From: Natrialba taiwanensis DSM 12281
Lineage (GTDB): Archaea; Halobacteriota; Halobacteria; Halobacteriales; Natrialbaceae
Direction of reading: 5' to 3'
Assembly (NCBI RefSeq): GCF_000337595.1
Contig: NZ_AOIL01000012.1
Span: 150,313-214,312 of the forward strand
Length of the DNA stretch: 64,000 nt
Shown: one piece after another, positions 19,017 through 27,953 of the stretch
Layout: each line of letters opens with the position of its first letter
Position numbering within the stretch: the stretch's first letter is position 1
Notes under the pieces: generated by a model
Database searches by the model: none
Seen by the model: only the letters and a program-made list of their open reading frames with translations
Told to the model about the DNA's origin: nothing
Translations under genes and position numbers: made by a program

Positions 19017-19172
19017 ATGTACAAGTACTGTCTCGAGTGTGACTGGCAGTTCGATACGGCGGGCGACCACACCGAGGCCGAGATTTCGAAACGCGCAATC
19101 GAGCACTTCGTCGAAACGGGACACACTGTCGATTCACTCCGCTTGCCACCGCCAGTCGTGCGCAGAAATTGA
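19017..19172 (+). CDS. Small cysteine-pair protein (51 residues)
   Basis: This short reading frame begins MYKYCLECDWQFDT and continues AEISKRAIEHFVETGH. One CxxC pair, a tryptophan and a helix ending in HFVETGH suggest a small zinc-binding fold that uses two Cys and two His. It has normal haloarchaeal composition and a clear ATG and TGA. It sits 75 bases after ilvD. The function is unknown. Confidence 0.7.
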   Translation: MYKYCLECDWQFDTAGDHTEAEISKRAIEHFVETGHTVDSLRLPPPVVRRN

Positions 19173-19295
19173 CGCGACTGGCTTCCCTCTGGTGGGCTTG
19201 TACGTTGTGCACTGCCACCGCGGCCGCCTGCTCTCAGCGAGCAGCGATCGGGCGGGTGACTGACTGCTGACTGCTTACGGCTGACTGCTTACCGC

Positions 19296-19874
19296 TTACC
19301 CGCGACGGTCGAGAATTCGCTCGATAATCAGCCGCGTCGAAAGGAGTTCATCCTCGTGGGCGGGGTCGCGCCCGCTCGCACGCTCGACCGTACAGTCGAT
19401 ATTCCGCCGGTCGAGTTCAGCCTGGATCGCCGCCGGGTCGTGGTGTTGGTCGTGGCCGAGGACGATGACGTCCGGGTTGATCCGTTCGATCGGGACGAAG
19501 ATGTCTTCTTCGTGCCCGAGGAGGGCCTCGTCGACGGGTTCGAGTGCGTCGACGACATCGCGTCGCTGGGCCGCCGAGCAGATCGGCGCTTCCTTGTGAT
19601 CGACGTTTGCCTTGCGGGCGACGATCACGTACAGTTCCTCGCCCATCGCGGCGGCCTCTTCGAGATAGTGGACGTGACCCGGATGGAGAATATCGAAGGT
19701 GCCCTGGGCGATGACCGTTCGAAAACTCGTCTCTGTGTTCGAGCGGCTGTTTCTGTCGGTGTCTCGGTTCGTGTTCGTTCCCCCATCCGTATCCGTACCC
19801 CCGTCCGCGTCTGCGTCCGTATCCGATCGTGAATGTGCTCGCCGCTCGTCCGACTGAGATGCTGAGTCTGTCAT
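19296..19874 (-). CDS. ribL: Archaeal FAD synthase (RibL-like nucleotidyltransferase)
   Basis: RibL transfers AMP from ATP to FMN to make FAD. The protein has 192 residues. The core starts [21 protein letters not shown] near residue 54, with the nucleotidyltransferase HxGH signature as HPGH at 64-67. A matching second motif, STRLIIERI, lies near the C terminus (the family's xSSTxI/R block). [18 protein letters not shown] is also conserved. The first 50 residues are Ser/Thr/Asp/Asn-rich low complexity with no Met, Val or Leu codon that could serve as a later start, so the leader must be translated. A cytidylyltransferase role (glycerol-phosphate) is a less likely alternative. Confidence 0.82.
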   Translation of the reverse strand: MTDSASQSDERRAHSRSDTDADADGGTDTDGGTNTNRDTDRNSRSNTETSFRTVIAQGTFDILHPGHVHYLEEAAAMGEELYVIVARKANVDHKEAPICSAAQRRDVVDALEPVDEALLGHEEDIFVPIERINPDVIVLGHDQHHDPAAIQAELDRRNIDCTVERASGRDPAHEDELLSTRLIIERILDRRG

Positions 19875-19975
19875 ACGTCCGTAGCTTGCTCGGCTCGTTG
19901 CCGTTTGTCGTGCGTGGTCTGTCGCGGTCGTCCGCCGTCGTTTCGTCGGTGCTCGTCGCCTTCAGCCATCGGCTG

Positions 19976-20470
19976 TCACCGGAGTTCCTCGTCGATATCC
20001 GCCTGCGTGAAATCGAAGAAGTCCTCGGTCTCGGGCAAGTCGACGTCGATCACGTTCAGGGTCGTTCGCTTCCCCTGCGAGTCGAACGCCTTCCAGTCGT
20101 GTTGGCGGTACGGCGCGCCGATAATGATGTGGACGCTGCCGCGACCGAAGGTCTGTAGATCCGCACTGCTCGGGCTGATAACGCCGTTCGGGTGGGAGTG
20201 AACGCTTCCGAGTGACTTCACGTCGTTCGGAATTTGGCTCGTCTTGACCGTCGCGCTCACGCTGTTGGATTCGGTCCCCGGCACCACGAGAACGTCCGTG
20301 ATGACGAGTCCGTCCTGCTCCAGTCCCAGTCGCTCCGCCTCGGTTCCTCGCAGAAATCCCATATACTCGTTCGGATGGGACGCCTCCGAAGACTCCATGG
20401 CGAACTCGAGGGTTTCCTCGGCGATACCGAGGATCTCGTTCGAGCGAAACAGCGCGTCGAGCAGCCCCAT
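19976..20470 (-). CDS. JAMM/MPN+ domain metalloprotease
   Basis: This 164-residue protein begins MGLLDALFRSNEILGIAEE. The zinc-dependent JAMM motif is complete: Glu in HPNEYMGFLRG, then HSHPNG followed by PSSADLQTFGRG (HxHx(n)SxxD). JAMM proteins of haloarchaea can remove SAMP ubiquitin-like tags from proteins, and a SAMP-like gene is at 54637 in this window. That link is only inferred. The start at 20470 was chosen because the upstream extension is Arg/Gly-rich and unlike the family. It is divergent from the frameshifted DHH gene. Confidence 0.85.
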   Translation of the reverse strand: MGLLDALFRSNEILGIAEETLEFAMESSEASHPNEYMGFLRGTEAERLGLEQDGLVITDVLVVPGTESNSVSATVKTSQIPNDVKSLGSVHSHPNGVISPSSADLQTFGRGSVHIIIGAPYRQHDWKAFDSQGKRTTLNVIDVDLPETEDFFDFTQADIDEELR

Positions 20471-20714
20471 ATCACCTCCTGCGGCCTTGCGGTTGCTAAA
20501 CGTTCCGATGCAGCGGCTCCTCCCGATTCCAGTACGATCCGTTCCCACACCACACCCCGAAGACCGTCCGGCAGTCACTCGCCGGCGTTGTTACTACTCG
20601 CTACAACCGATAGAACCCGATGAACGTCGTCTTCTGCGGCCCTGCGGGCAGTCCGAGACTGTCGTCGCTGCTTGACAAGGGTTATACGCGGCCATCACTA
20701 ACCCGACATTCAAG

Positions 20715-22633
20715 ATGACACGTGAGGCCGCCGGGGTCCCCGGCGACGACGACGGGGATTCCGTCGTCTACGATCTCGATGCTGACTGTACCGCAGACGA
20801 TGTCGAACGAAACCAGCCCTATCTCGCCGAAATTAACGGCATTGTCGACTATGGCGTCTTCGTTGATCTCTCCGAAAGCGTCTCCGGACTCGTCCACGAG
20901 TCCGTTCTCGAAGGCACCTACGCCGTCGGCGACGAACTCGTCGTCGAACTCGAAACCGTCCGGGATAACGGCGATATCGCCTTCGAACCCGCCGACATCG
21001 ATGTCGAGGGTGACGAGTATACCGTCGAAGGTATCTCTCACGACTACACGCTGACCGGAACCAACCGCCTCGAGAGTTCGATCGGCGAACAGATCCACGT
21101 CGAGGGCGAGGTCGTGCAGGTCAAACAGACCGGCGGCCCGACCATCTTCCACATCACCGACGAGTTCGGCGTCGTCCCCTGTGCGGCATTCGAAGAGGCC
21201 GGCGTTCGCGCCTATCCGCAGGTCGAAGTCGGCGACGTGGTCCGCGTTACGGGGACGCCCGAACACCGCGAGGGATCGGTCCAGATCGAAGTCGACGGGC
21301 TCTCGAAACTCGAGGGGGAAATCGCCGAGGAAGCCCGCGAGCGACTCGATACCGCACTCGAAGAGCGCGCCAAGCCACACGATGTCGACTCGCTGATCGA
21401 CTGGCCCGCGTTCGAAAAGCTGCGACCGAACCTGGAGGAGGTCGCAACGTTGCTTCGCCGGACGGTACTCGAGGGCCGCCCGATCCGCGTGCGCCACCAC
21501 GCAGACGGCGACGGGATGTGTGCTGCCGTCCCCGTTCAGATCGCACTCGAGCGGTTCATCGCCGACGTTCACGAGGACGAAAACGCGCCCCAGCACCTCA
21601 TAAAGCGTCTGCCCGCGAAGGCCCCGTTCTACGAGATGGAAGACGCCACGCGGGACTTGAACTTCGCGCTCGAAGACCGCGAAAAACACGGCCAGCAGCT
21701 CCGCTGCTCCTGATGCTCGACAACGGCTCGACGGCCGAGGACGTGCCGGCCTACGAGGCGCTGACCCACTACGACATTCCGATCGTCGCGATTGATCACC
21801 ACCACCCCGATCCCGACGCTGTCGGCGACCTCCTCGACGCCCACGTCAACCCCTACCTCCACGACGAGGACTACCGGATCACGACGGGCATGCTCTGTGT
21901 CGAACTCGCCCGGATGATCTACCCGGACATCACGGACGAACTCCGCCACGTCCCCGCCGTCGCCGGTCTCTCGGACCGCTCGAAGGCCGACGCGATGGAC
22001 GACTACATCGAACTCGCTGCCGACGAAGGCTACGACGAGGATCGGCTGCAGGACGTCAGCGAAGCCCTCGACTACGCCGCCTTCTGGCTGCGCTATAACT
22101 CCGGCGACCAACTGATTCAGGACCTGCTCCAGATCGACAGCGACGACGAGGAACGCCACCGCGAACTCATCTCGTTCTTCGCCAACCGCGCCCGCGAAGA
22201 AGTCGACGAACAACTCGACGCCGCCATGCCCCACCTCGAACACGAGGACCTGGACAACGGTGCTCACCTCTACCGGATCGACGTCGAAAACTACGCCCAC
22301 CGCTTTACCTATCCCGCACCGGGCAAGACCACCGGCGAAATTCACGACCGCAAGATCGAGGAAACCGGCGACCCCGTCATCACGGTCGGCTACGGCCCCG
22401 ACTTTGCCGTCCTGCGCTCCGACGGCGTCCGCCTCGACATCCCGCAGATGGTCTCTGAACTCGAAGACGAAGTACCGGGCGGCGGCGTCTCCGGCGGCGG
22501 CCACCTCGTCGTCGGCTCGATCAAGTTCGTCAAAGGCAAACGCGAGGACGTCATCGACGCGCTGGTCGAGAAGATGGAAGAGGCAGAGATCGACGAGGCG
22601 CTCTCGAGCGCAGCGCCGATCGACGACGACTAA
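20715..22633 (+). pseudogene. RecJ-like S1/OB/DHH phosphoesterase gene, split by a one-base frameshift
   Basis: The first frame, 20715-21713, encodes an S1 domain (NGIVDYGVFVDLSE), an OB fold (IHVEGEVVQVKQTGG) and the first DHH motif (RVRHHADGDGMCA). It then ends in a premature TGA at 21711-21713. The same protein continues in the next frame to 22633, with LPLLLMLDNGSTAED, the second motif VAIDHHHPDPD and a C-terminal DHHA1-like GGGHLVVGSIKF. Adding one C to CAGCTCCGCTG near 21700 restores about 639 residues, the usual size of haloarchaeal DHH nucleases. The second part could restart at ATG 21713, which overlaps the stop as TGATG. A sequencing error is possible. Confidence 0.85.
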
Positions 22634-22729
22634 CTCCGGTCATCCGGCGCGCCGATTTGCGCCTGCAGCTTGCCGTTGAAGAACTCGTTCCAGAATAGCG
22701 GTCGTAAAACGCGGATTTCTCTCTTTCTC

Positions 22730-22858
22730 TCAGTCCGATCCGTGACGGGGCGTGAACCCGCAGTCTACACACTCGAAGGAGTCGTAGCTGACCGCGAGTT
22801 CACCGGCGCAGGATGGACAGCGGTACGTCGTGTCGGTATCGCGTTGGGTGATTGCCAT
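22730..22858 (-). CDS. Small zinc-ribbon protein (42 residues)
   Basis: This tiny protein begins MAITQRDTDTTYRCPSC and ends FECVDCGFTPRHGSD. Two CxxC pairs about 15 residues apart make a complete zinc ribbon of the CPxC class, which is abundant in haloarchaea. The ATG at 22858 removes an upstream extension that has no zinc-ribbon likeness. The function is unknown; such proteins often bind nucleic acid or proteins. Confidence 0.72.
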   Translation of the reverse strand: MAITQRDTDTTYRCPSCAGELAVSYDSFECVDCGFTPRHGSD

Positions 22859-23011
22859 GGTTGGAGTCGAGGGATCAGCACCAATAAGCGCACCTATTAT
22901 GGAGACTGAAGTATCCAGTGACATTAAAACACATACGTCATTCGGTATCGAGCGGACTGTCGGACGGTCCCACTGGTGGATCGAGTTCGCAAGCCGGGAC
23001 GCGCCGAGTCT

Positions 23012-23335
23012 CTAGAACTGGTACCGTCGCTCGTCGTCCATCGTCGGATACTGGTCCGCGCCGGTCATCTCGTCGAAGGTCATCCCAGAGAGGTACTCGT
23101 CGTACGTGACATCGAAGCCCGAACGGAGGTGGAAATCGAGCGATTCGGTCTCGACGCTCGACTGAAAGAGCATGTGGATCGCGCGCCGAACGAGTTCGTC
23201 CGTTTCGTCGGGTTCGAGCGCCGTTTCGAGCATCGCGAGTTCGTTTCGGGTTTCGCGGTCGAGCGAGACGGTGAGATCGTCGTCGAACTCGCTGTAGGAG
23301 TCTTGCATTGCCGCGGAGAGGTCGTCGAGGCTCAT
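23012..23335 (-). CDS. Hypothetical protein with ribbon-helix-helix-like segment
   Basis: This 107-residue acidic protein has no cysteines. Residues 20-58 read LTVSLDRETRNELAMLETAL followed by DELVRRAIHMLFQ. This is the strand-helix-helix pattern of ribbon-helix-helix DNA-binding proteins. The C-terminal half is acidic and ends DDERRYQF. It could be a small regulator or an antitoxin-like protein, but no toxin gene is adjacent. The assignment rests on pattern only. Confidence 0.6.
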   Translation of the reverse strand: MSLDDLSAAMQDSYSEFDDDLTVSLDRETRNELAMLETALEPDETDELVRRAIHMLFQSSVETESLDFHLRSGFDVTYDEYLSGMTFDEMTGADQYPTMDDERRYQF

Positions 23336-23482
23336 AGCGGGTGGAGGTGTGCCCGCTGGAAAATCTTTTCGTGGTGTCGTCGGCAGCGAGTCGGCAGCGA
23401 GTCGGTAAGAGTCAATGGAAGTCGAGATCGGGTTGGAATCCGGAATCGGGGCTGGAATCGCCGTCGGCAGACGAACTCGAGT

Positions 23483-24217
23483 TCACTCGCCGAGCCGTCG
23501 CGTTGCAGCATCGTGAACGCGTTCGAGCACGACAGGGTTGTCGCTCGGCCGGCCGACGCTTACCGCGTCGGCCCCGTACTCGGCGTACTCGCGTACGGTT
23601 TCGTCGTCGCGGACGCCGTTGTTGGCGATGACGAACAGGTCCGTCGCGGCGGTGATATCGCCGATGACCGACTCGGTGTCCATCGCGTCGACGTGGACGA
23701 ACGAGGCCCCTGCACGCTCGAGTTCACGAGCGAGTGCCGGCAGTTCGACGCCGGGAACCTCCGCGCGGACTTTCGTGCCGACGGTGACACCGGTGGCTGC
23801 GGCCGCCTCGACGTAGCCGGTGAGTCGCTCGCGGTCGGCCAGTAACGTCTCGCCGCAGCCGACGGCGCAGAGTTCGTCCTGTCTGCAGTGGGCGTTGATC
23901 TCCAGGAAGGCGTCGTGGCCGTCACAGATGCGAGCCGCCTCGACGATCGGGTCCGGCGTCGCACTGCGGACGTTGAACGCGGGCTGGATCGGTGCGTCCG
24001 CGAGGTCCCCGAGTTCGCGGTCGATGAAGGCGAGCGGATCGTCCGGGATGAACTCGGTGCGGTCGCGGGCGACGAGTTCTCGCGCCGCTGCTCTGGCGTC
24101 TGCGTCGAGGGCGATGCCACCGAGGAACGCGGCCCCGGCGTATTCGGAGCCGGCGCGTGCCCAGTCGGCGTTCGATTCGCCGCTGAGGCTGGCGAGTGCG
24201 AGCGGAGGCGTGAACAT
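23483..24217 (-). CDS. tRNA-dihydrouridine synthase-like TIM-barrel protein
   Basis: This 244-residue protein has the flavin-binding TIM-barrel pattern of the Dus / dihydroorotate-dehydrogenase group. LEINAHCRQDELCAVGCGETLL aligns with the Dus region that carries the catalytic Cys, and VIANNGVRDDETV with the phosphate-binding strand. GADAVSVGRPSDNP is the typical C-terminal flavin phosphate loop. It starts seven bases after the cofD stop, so the two genes are probably co-transcribed. It is shorter than true Dus proteins and lacks their tRNA-binding C-terminal domain, so its substrate may not be tRNA. Confidence 0.78.
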   Translation of the reverse strand: MFTPPLALASLSGESNADWARAGSEYAGAAFLGGIALDADARAAARELVARDRTEFIPDDPLAFIDRELGDLADAPIQPAFNVRSATPDPIVEAARICDGHDAFLEINAHCRQDELCAVGCGETLLADRERLTGYVEAAAATGVTVGTKVRAEVPGVELPALARELERAGASFVHVDAMDTESVIGDITAATDLFVIANNGVRDDETVREYAEYGADAVSVGRPSDNPVVLERVHDAATRRLGE

Positions 24218-24223
24218 CGTGAC

Positions 24224-25216
24224 TCAACTGACGATGTCGATCGCTTCGGCGACCGCACGGATAACTCGTCTGGCATCCGCTTGGGAGTCGATTCGGATGT
24301 CCGTCTGAATCGTCGGGCGGTCGAACTCGGCGTCGTCGTCCGTGTCGATCACGTACGCGTCGGCGAACGGATAGGCGGTCGCGAGTCCCGACGTGCTCGG
24401 CTCCGCGTTGACCGCCTGCATCAACTCGCCGGCCGGCCCGGAGAAGGCGTCGTCGCCGAGGAACGGGGAGACGACGACGACCGTCGTCTGGGCGAGTGCC
24501 TCCGCAAACCCGGGCAGCGCGAGCATCGGCCCGATACTCGTTACCGGATTCGACGGGCCGATAACGACGGTATCGTCGAGCGCCTCGAGCACGCCCGGCG
24601 CTGGCTCTGCCGTGGACGAGCCGCGGAACTCGACGGTATCGACGGACGGCTCGCCCCGACGGCCGACCCAGTACTCCTGGAAGTGCATCATTCCCTCCGG
24701 CGTGTGGATAAGACTCGCAACGGGGTCGTTACTCATCGGCAGGAGGTCGACGTCAAGTCCGAACGCGTCGGCGAGTCGCGCGGTCGCCTCGCTCAGCGTC
24801 TGCCCTTGATCGAGGAGACTCGTCCGCGTGATGTGGACGGCTCGGTCCCTGTCGCCGATCGTCATGAACTCGGCGACCCCGGAAAAGCGCCGCCAGTTCG
24901 CGAGTTCACGGCCGGCGGTCTGTTTTTCCGTCGGAAGATACTGCGGTCCCTCGGGAAGGTCGGCGGCCGAGGCGATGTCCATCAGCGCCGAATTGGTTCG
25001 ATGCGTGTCGTCGTCGATGCCCCACCATCGCTCCCGATCGAGAATCCCACCGCCCTGAAAGAGCAACGTATCGACGTCCGGCGAGACGAACAGTCCGCCG
25101 AGTTCGATGTCGTCGCCCGTGTTGGCGACGATCGTCGTCTCCTCCGGTGAGAACGCGACGCCGGCACCGTCTAACAATTTCGGCGTTCCGGTGCCCCCGG
25201 AGAGGAAGGTAACCAT
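24224..25216 (-). CDS. cofD: 2-phospho-L-lactate transferase (coenzyme F420 biosynthesis)
   Basis: CofD joins a phosphoenolpyruvyl- or lactyl-guanosine donor to the deazaflavin Fo, an essential step of F420 synthesis. This 330-residue protein starts [17 protein letters not shown], the family signature. It keeps [19 protein letters not shown]-like residues ([10 protein letters not shown]), [16 protein letters not shown] and [20 protein letters not shown]. The ATG at 25216 lies 28 bases after a TTAAT box, which fits a leaderless transcript and decides against the longer form at 25273. The Dus-like gene follows directly. Confidence 0.95.
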   Translation of the reverse strand: MVTFLSGGTGTPKLLDGAGVAFSPEETTIVANTGDDIELGGLFVSPDVDTLLFQGGGILDRERWWGIDDDTHRTNSALMDIASAADLPEGPQYLPTEKQTAGRELANWRRFSGVAEFMTIGDRDRAVHITRTSLLDQGQTLSEATARLADAFGLDVDLLPMSNDPVASLIHTPEGMMHFQEYWVGRRGEPSVDTVEFRGSSTAEPAPGVLEALDDTVVIGPSNPVTSIGPMLALPGFAEALAQTTVVVVSPFLGDDAFSGPAGELMQAVNAEPSTSGLATAYPFADAYVIDTDDDAEFDRPTIQTDIRIDSQADARRVIRAVAEAIDIVS

Positions 25217-25239
25217 ATCCCAGACTCTCGCCTGTGAGT

Positions 25240-25249
25240 ACTTAATCAC
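25240..25249 (-). promoter_or_regulatory. TATA box of the cofD operon
   Basis: On the minus strand the sequence reads GTGATTAAGTAC, centred about 28 bases before the cofD ATG. This is the usual distance for a haloarchaeal TATA box of a leaderless gene. It was found by eye. Confidence 0.45.
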
Positions 25250-25309
25250 TTGTGGCCACGGCCGTGGTACCATTGCTCACGGACCGTGCCGACGACGCGG
25301 CGAAGACGG

Positions 25310-26113
25310 CTATCGATTCCAGGGCGCTTCGTCGGAATCGACCACCCGCTCACCGCGATCGAGTTCGTTGATCTCGCTGAACTCGTCCTCGCTGAGATCG
25401 ATCTCGCGCGCCGCGTAGTTCTCGCGGATGTGGTCGCCGGTCGCTTTTGGGATCGGGACGACGCCGTCGCGCTGGCAGTGCCAGGCGAGCGAGATCTGGA
25501 TCGGATCGGAATCGTGGGCGGCTGCGATCTCCTGGAGCGTCTCGCTCTCGGCGAGTTCGCCGCGGGCGATCGGGCAGTACGCGACCGTCTGTATCTCTCG
25601 TTCCCGAGCGATTGAGACGAGTTCGTCCTGCTGGAGCCACGGGTGGAGTTCGATCTGGTGGGCGAGAAGCGGCGACTCGAGGGTGTCGACGGCTTCGCGG
25701 AGGAGATCCGGGGTAAAGTTGCTCACGCCGACGTGGCGGGTCAGTCCCTGTGTTCGGGCCTCGTCGAACGCCGGCAGGGTGTCTTCCGGGTCGTAGGCAC
25801 CGGTCGGCCAGTGAACGTACAGCAGGTCGACGGTATCGACGCCGAGGCGGTCGAGGCTCTCGCGGGTCGTCTCGAGAACGTCGTCGCCGGCCAGGTTCGA
25901 GGGGTGGACCTTCGTCGCGAGGAAGAGCTCGTCGCGGTCGACATCGGTTTGCTCGAGGGCGCGACCGACGGCCCGTTCGTTGTCGTACATCTGAGCGGTG
26001 TCGACGTGTCTGTAGCCCGTTTCGAGCGCCGTGAGGACGGCGTCGGTACAGCTCTCGCCGTCGTGGCCGGACGTGCCGAACCCCGGCTGTGGAAGTCGTG
26101 TGGGTGGTGACAT
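25310..26113 (-). CDS. Aldo/keto reductase
   Basis: This NADPH-dependent carbonyl reductase of 267 residues has the (beta/alpha)8 aldo-keto reductase fold. The catalytic tetrad is visible: Asp and Tyr in HVDTAQMYDNE, Lys in LATKVHPSN and His in LLYVHWP. The cofactor-binding end reads VVPIPKATGDHIREN, close to the family's IPKS motif. The substrate is unknown. The start MSPPTRLPQPGFGTSG at 26113 matches the family. The longer reading-frame extension consists of repeat-encoded Phe/Pro runs. Confidence 0.9.
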   Translation of the reverse strand: MSPPTRLPQPGFGTSGHDGESCTDAVLTALETGYRHVDTAQMYDNERAVGRALEQTDVDRDELFLATKVHPSNLAGDDVLETTRESLDRLGVDTVDLLYVHWPTGAYDPEDTLPAFDEARTQGLTRHVGVSNFTPDLLREAVDTLESPLLAHQIELHPWLQQDELVSIAREREIQTVAYCPIARGELAESETLQEIAAAHDSDPIQISLAWHCQRDGVVPIPKATGDHIRENYAAREIDLSEDEFSEINELDRGERVVDSDEAPWNR

Positions 26114-26161
26114 GTTCGACCGTACGCCGAGGTCGTACTCGGGCGTGGGGGAACCGGCAAA

Positions 26162-26207
26162 TGGGAACGGGAACGAGAACGAGAACGGGACGGGAACGAA
26201 AACGAGC
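26162..26207. repeat. GGGAAC/GAGAAC hexamer tract
   Basis: A short tandem array of GGGAAC-, GAGAAC- and GAAAAC-type units fills the gap between the aldo/keto reductase start and the stop of the next gene. The units vary slightly. No gene can be assigned to it. The tract resembles the short repeats that encode hydrophilic inserts in neighbouring proteins. Confidence 0.55.
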
Positions 26208-26208
26208 G

Positions 26209-27762
26209 TTAGTCGCCGATCCAGTCCGCGAAACTGCCGTCGAGAAGCGTCTCGCGCTGCCGGTCGACGTACCGCCGTTGCATCGTTTCGATCGCCGTCT
26301 CGAGATCCGCACCGTCCGCAACCGCCGCGCGAACCTGCTCGCGTTTCCACCGTGCCGGCGTCACCCGCTGACGGACGCGCCGGCGCAGCGGGTAGAGGTA
26401 CTTCGCCGCCTGCTCGTCGGTCAGTCCACGGGTGGTCAGGCCGTCCTCGGCATGTGCGAGCAGGTCGTCGTAGAGCGCCAGCGTGTCCGTCGTTTCCTTG
26501 CCGTCGTTCGTGATCCAGACCAGCTCCGCATCGAGTCCGTCGCGCATCGCGGCGTAGAAGTTCTCGCGGGCGGTCTGCCAGTCGAGTTCGTGGACGGGGT
26601 GCTCGAGTTGGACCAGACTCTCGAGCAGGCCGGCGAAGGCGGCCAGGAAAGAAATGGAGTCTCGAACCGTCGGCTGGGCGGGAATCGGCCTGAACTCGAT
26701 GCGCGCGTTCGCGGCCGAGCGCGTCGGGCCGCCGAAGACGGGGCGCACCCAGCGCCAGTAGGTGCCGTGCTTGCGCCGGAAGTGGGGGAACTGGTCGTCG
26801 AAGCGCTCGCCGGCCTCGACGGGCATGGGGACCATCGTGTCGTCGCTGGCAACCCGGTCGATCGCCTCGTCGACCGATTCGAGATCGTGTGGGAATCGAA
26901 CCTTCCCCTCGCCCGTGTTCGGGTCGTTCAACACGGTCTCGAAGACGCTAATGCGGTGTTCCCTCCAGCCGTCTTCGAGGATGTCCGCGGCGGTCGCCCC
27001 GTCGTCGTAGAGATCCGCGGGGAAAAAGGGCGAGTTCACGCCGAGCGCGAGCAGCGGGCCGGCGGTTCGGACGGCGTAGTTGAAGTACGCGGGGAGGTCG
27101 GGCGCGTGGGGGACCTGGTAGTGGGGCTGGATCGACGTGATGAGGCTCTCGGGCATGACCGTATCGGCCCGCAGCGAGACGTGCGGCGCGTCGATACGCA
27201 TGCCGGCCGCGTCGGCTCGATCCGTGTTGGCCATCGCGTGGTAGCGCGCGGAGTCACTCATGTTCGTCGCTGCACGGATCGACTGCGCGTTGCCGTCCAC
27301 ACTATCGACGGTGCGCTCGACGCTGTCGGTGAGGTACGTCGTCGCATCCTCGCCTTCCGGCGGAATCGTCCAGAGGCCGTCGCTGACCAGCCGCATCCGA
27401 TCGGACTTGGTCACCTTCAGCGCCGTCTGCAAGCGTGCTTTGACCTCGGACTCCTGAGCGGCGAGTCCGTGGACGTTCAACGGCTGTGGACTGGTCGTCA
27501 TCTCGGCGTTGTGGAGTCCGAGTTCTTTCTCGAAGCCGATGAGTTCGAGCAGGCGACGGGGCACCCGCCGCAGCGCGCAGTCGTCGTCCTTGATCGCGTA
27601 GAACTCGTACTCGAGGCCGACGATCGCCTGGGGGTTGTCGAAGACGCCGTCCTCGACTTCCTCCTTGATCACCTCGGCGTCGGCTTCGGCTCGCTCGCGA
27701 AAGCCGTCGGCGTCGACCGACAACACGTCCGCGACCCGCGCCGCGAGGTCCGCTGTTGGCAT
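26209..27762 (-). CDS. Glutamate-cysteine ligase-like protein (GCS2-type)
   Basis: This 517-residue protein begins MPTADLAARVADVL. Conserved blocks include AIVGLEYEFYAI (a Glu-rich metal-binding strand), NAEMTTSPQPLN, DAPHVSLRADTVMPES and ANARIEFRPIPAQPT. These resemble carboxylate-amine ligases of the GCS2 type, in which acidic residues hold magnesium and ATP. Haloarchaea make gamma-glutamylcysteine, and this could be such an enzyme or a paralogue. It is longer than the usual family member (about 360-400 residues), with an extra Arg-rich C-terminal region. The ATG at 27762 was preferred because the part before it is basic. Confidence 0.65.
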   Translation of the reverse strand: MPTADLAARVADVLSVDADGFRERAEADAEVIKEEVEDGVFDNPQAIVGLEYEFYAIKDDDCALRRVPRRLLELIGFEKELGLHNAEMTTSPQPLNVHGLAAQESEVKARLQTALKVTKSDRMRLVSDGLWTIPPEGEDATTYLTDSVERTVDSVDGNAQSIRAATNMSDSARYHAMANTDRADAAGMRIDAPHVSLRADTVMPESLITSIQPHYQVPHAPDLPAYFNYAVRTAGPLLALGVNSPFFPADLYDDGATAADILEDGWREHRISVFETVLNDPNTGEGKVRFPHDLESVDEAIDRVASDDTMVPMPVEAGERFDDQFPHFRRKHGTYWRWVRPVFGGPTRSAANARIEFRPIPAQPTVRDSISFLAAFAGLLESLVQLEHPVHELDWQTARENFYAAMRDGLDAELVWITNDGKETTDTLALYDDLLAHAEDGLTTRGLTDEQAAKYLYPLRRRVRQRVTPARWKREQVRAAVADGADLETAIETMQRRYVDRQRETLLDGSFADWIGD

Positions 27763-27953
27763 ACCTCCCTGTGCGAGCGCGACCGGTTTAAAGGTCGTCC
27801 TCGACCCTGCACGCTCGGGTGGCTGTCGTGACCGCTCGGGGGCCGAGACCACGGCGGATACGTTTGAACGCTATCCGCTAGCAAGTCGAGATTGTCACCG
27901 GTAGTCGACCGGTCTCAGAACCGTTTTAGGCACCCCGGCGATAGACACCGCCG

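Noticed and set aside
19250-19300. CTGACTGCTTA-type direct repeats after the small Cys-pair gene
   Set aside because: Only a few imperfect units occur in about 50 bases between two genes. There is no spacer pattern and no similarity to CRISPR repeats.
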